A DNA stretch of 64,000 bases, from contig NZ_CP091913.1 of assembly GCF_022063185.1 (NCBI RefSeq), positions 5,061,141 to 5,125,140 on the forward strand, written 5' to 3'. The stretch comes from Nostoc sp. UHCC 0870 (GTDB taxonomy: Bacteria > Cyanobacteriota > Cyanobacteriia > Cyanobacteriales > Nostocaceae). This document shows, in pieces, positions 63,118-64,000 of the stretch; positions within the stretch are counted from its first letter, which is position 1, and the number at the start of each line of letters is the position of its first letter. The notes under the pieces are model-generated. The model did no database searches and was not told where the DNA came from. It saw only the letters and a list, made by a program, of their open reading frames with translations. The position numbers and the translations under genes are program-made.

Positions 63118-63348
63118 GTAGTGATATATTAGGCGCGTGCCTTGTCAAAAGCGTGGATTCGGTGGGTAAGAGATACCTAACTCTTAAAAATACTATACAA
63201 AGTGCTGATTTGTGAGTGCTGAGTAATGAGTGCTGAGTAATGAGTAATGAGTAATGAGTTTTTATGTAGAAAGTCCTTTTAAATAGGGGTTTAGTTGACT
63301 TAGTAGAGAAAAGGCTTTCTTGACAGACTTTTTGTGTTGCACTCAGCA

Positions 63349-63404
63349 CCGACTAAACGCCGCGCTACCGCTAACAGCACGGGCTAACGCCCCGCTCCGC
63401 TAAC
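63349..63404. repeat. Double GC-rich CTAACG-type repeat, copies g and h
   Basis: Two members side by side: CCGACTAAACGCCGCGCTAC..CGCTAAC (63349-63376) and GGGCTAACGCCCCGCTCCGC..TAAC (63381-63404), representing both sequence variants seen elsewhere singly. Flanked by CACTCAGCA units. Confidence 0.8.
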
Positions 63405-63440
63405 ACCACTCAGCACTCAGCACTCACCACTCAGCACTCA

Positions 63441-64000
63441 TTAAACAGATGCGAGTCCGTAGGCTGATAAGCGCATGATATCTCTGGTAGTGAAGCCTAT
63501 ATTGCTTAGGGCTTCTCCATACTGAATCATAAAATCTTCCACTAGGGCATCTTTTTCCATAGCGAGAGTTGCAGCATCTACTTCTACTTGGTTTAGCATT
63601 TTCCAAACTATGGGCAGGTTTTGGCGATTGGCTGCTTCTAATTCTGCCTTCGATTCAGTAAAATGTTCTTGTAGCCAAACTTCGCCAAACTTGAGGTGAC
63701 TATATTCATCTTTGACGACTCCTTCGGTGATTTTGCGAGCGAAATCATCGGCTACGGGGATATAGATGTTGTATGCTGCGATCGCAAAACATTCAATGAT
63801 CAAAGATTGAATTAACAAGCAAGTAACCACTTTACCTTCTGCGGCTGCTACTTGGAAATTGCCATGCAACCCGGCAAAAAATTCTTTAGCGAATTGCATA
63901 TCTGCCTCTACTTGCAGATTCTTTCCACAAGCTTCAAAGCCTTTTTTGTGGCGATTTTCCATTTTGGAGAGGCGAATCAGATCATCTTTGTGTTCTGGTA
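63441..64000 (-). CDS. ado: Aldehyde-deformylating oxygenase, 5'-truncated by window edge
   Basis: Converts fatty aldehyde to alkane and formate at a non-haem di-iron centre. The frame enters from the window end (EHKDDLIRLSKMENRHKKGF) and runs to the stop at 63441; about 185 residues are seen of about 230 in the family. Iron ligands visible: ExxH in MENRHKK, the Glu in LIIECFAIAAYNIY and ExxH in KDEYSHLKFGE; the first Glu ligand is beyond the edge. A window-internal ATG at 63962 is not the start. Repeats fill the 320 bases between it and aar. Confidence 0.96.
   Translation of the reverse strand, partial: PEHKDDLIRLSKMENRHKKGFEACGKNLQVEADMQFAKEFFAGLHGNFQVAAAEGKVVTCLLIQSLIIECFAIAAYNIYIPVADDFARKITEGVVKDEYSHLKFGEVWLQEHFTESKAELEAANRQNLPIVWKMLNQVEVDAATLAMEKDALVEDFMIQYGEALSNIGFTTRDIMRLSAYGLASV

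Overview
The window comes from a filamentous, probably heterocyst-forming cyanobacterium of the Nostoc/Anabaena/Trichormus type. The evidence is photosystem genes (two psaK copies, a PsbP-family protein), the cyanobacterial alkane pair (aldehyde-deformylating oxygenase and acyl-ACP reductase), a hormogonium polysaccharide secretion (hps) locus, many HIP1 octamers GCGATCGC (for example 4854-4861 and 20183-20190), and intergenic spaces packed with short tandem repeats and hairpin elements typical of this group. I cannot name the strain from sequence alone.

Layout. 1-296: 5'-end fragment of a cysteine hydrolase. 834-2882: gmd and fcl (GDP-fucose synthesis). 3105-4597: 5-formyl-THF cyclo-ligase and a lone sugar ABC permease. 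4697-8806: a very large coiled-coil plus Hsp70/actin-fold protein of unknown role. 9433-12285: Crp/Fnr regulator, DUF2232 membrane protein, CobT-like protein. 12512-18877: small unknown proteins, a Tat/lipoprotein solute-binding protein, an NGN-like small protein and a WD40 protein. 19017-24041: SDR, DevA/MacB-type ATPase, maf, CyanoP-like protein, unknown protein, GAF-PP2C phosphatase. 24630-25191: degraded IS200/IS605-type element with the 3' half of tnpB. 25347-28694: ftsY, nusB, DUF502 (reverse strand).

29408-41616 is the most coherent block: a reverse-strand hps cluster in the order hpsA (1646 aa), hpsB, hpsC, hpsD-like pseudopilin, hpsE glycosyltransferase, a further pseudopilin, a DUF2064/TIGR04282-type transferase, an HpsJ-like membrane protein and a family-2 glycosyltransferase split by a one-base frameshift in a run of six G. 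Together these suggest a type IV pilus/type II secretion-like pseudopilus working with polysaccharide synthesis for gliding or sheath formation. Two forward glycosyltransferases (44865-47101) sit between the chaperone genes htpG and clpB and may also serve an exopolysaccharide.

47290-64000 is mostly housekeeping: clpB, gloA, eno, argC, ribBA, an M50 protease with CBS domains, two psaK paralogues, trpF, folE, and the conserved fatty-acid/alkane neighbourhood SDR-accA-aar-ado, with ado cut by the window end. No rRNA, tRNA or CRISPR array was recognised. At least four putative MITE-like elements and eight copies of a GC-rich GGCTAACGCC..CGCTAACG-type repeat occur, and some repeats run into gene ends (the large Hsp70-like protein, the DevA-type ATPase).
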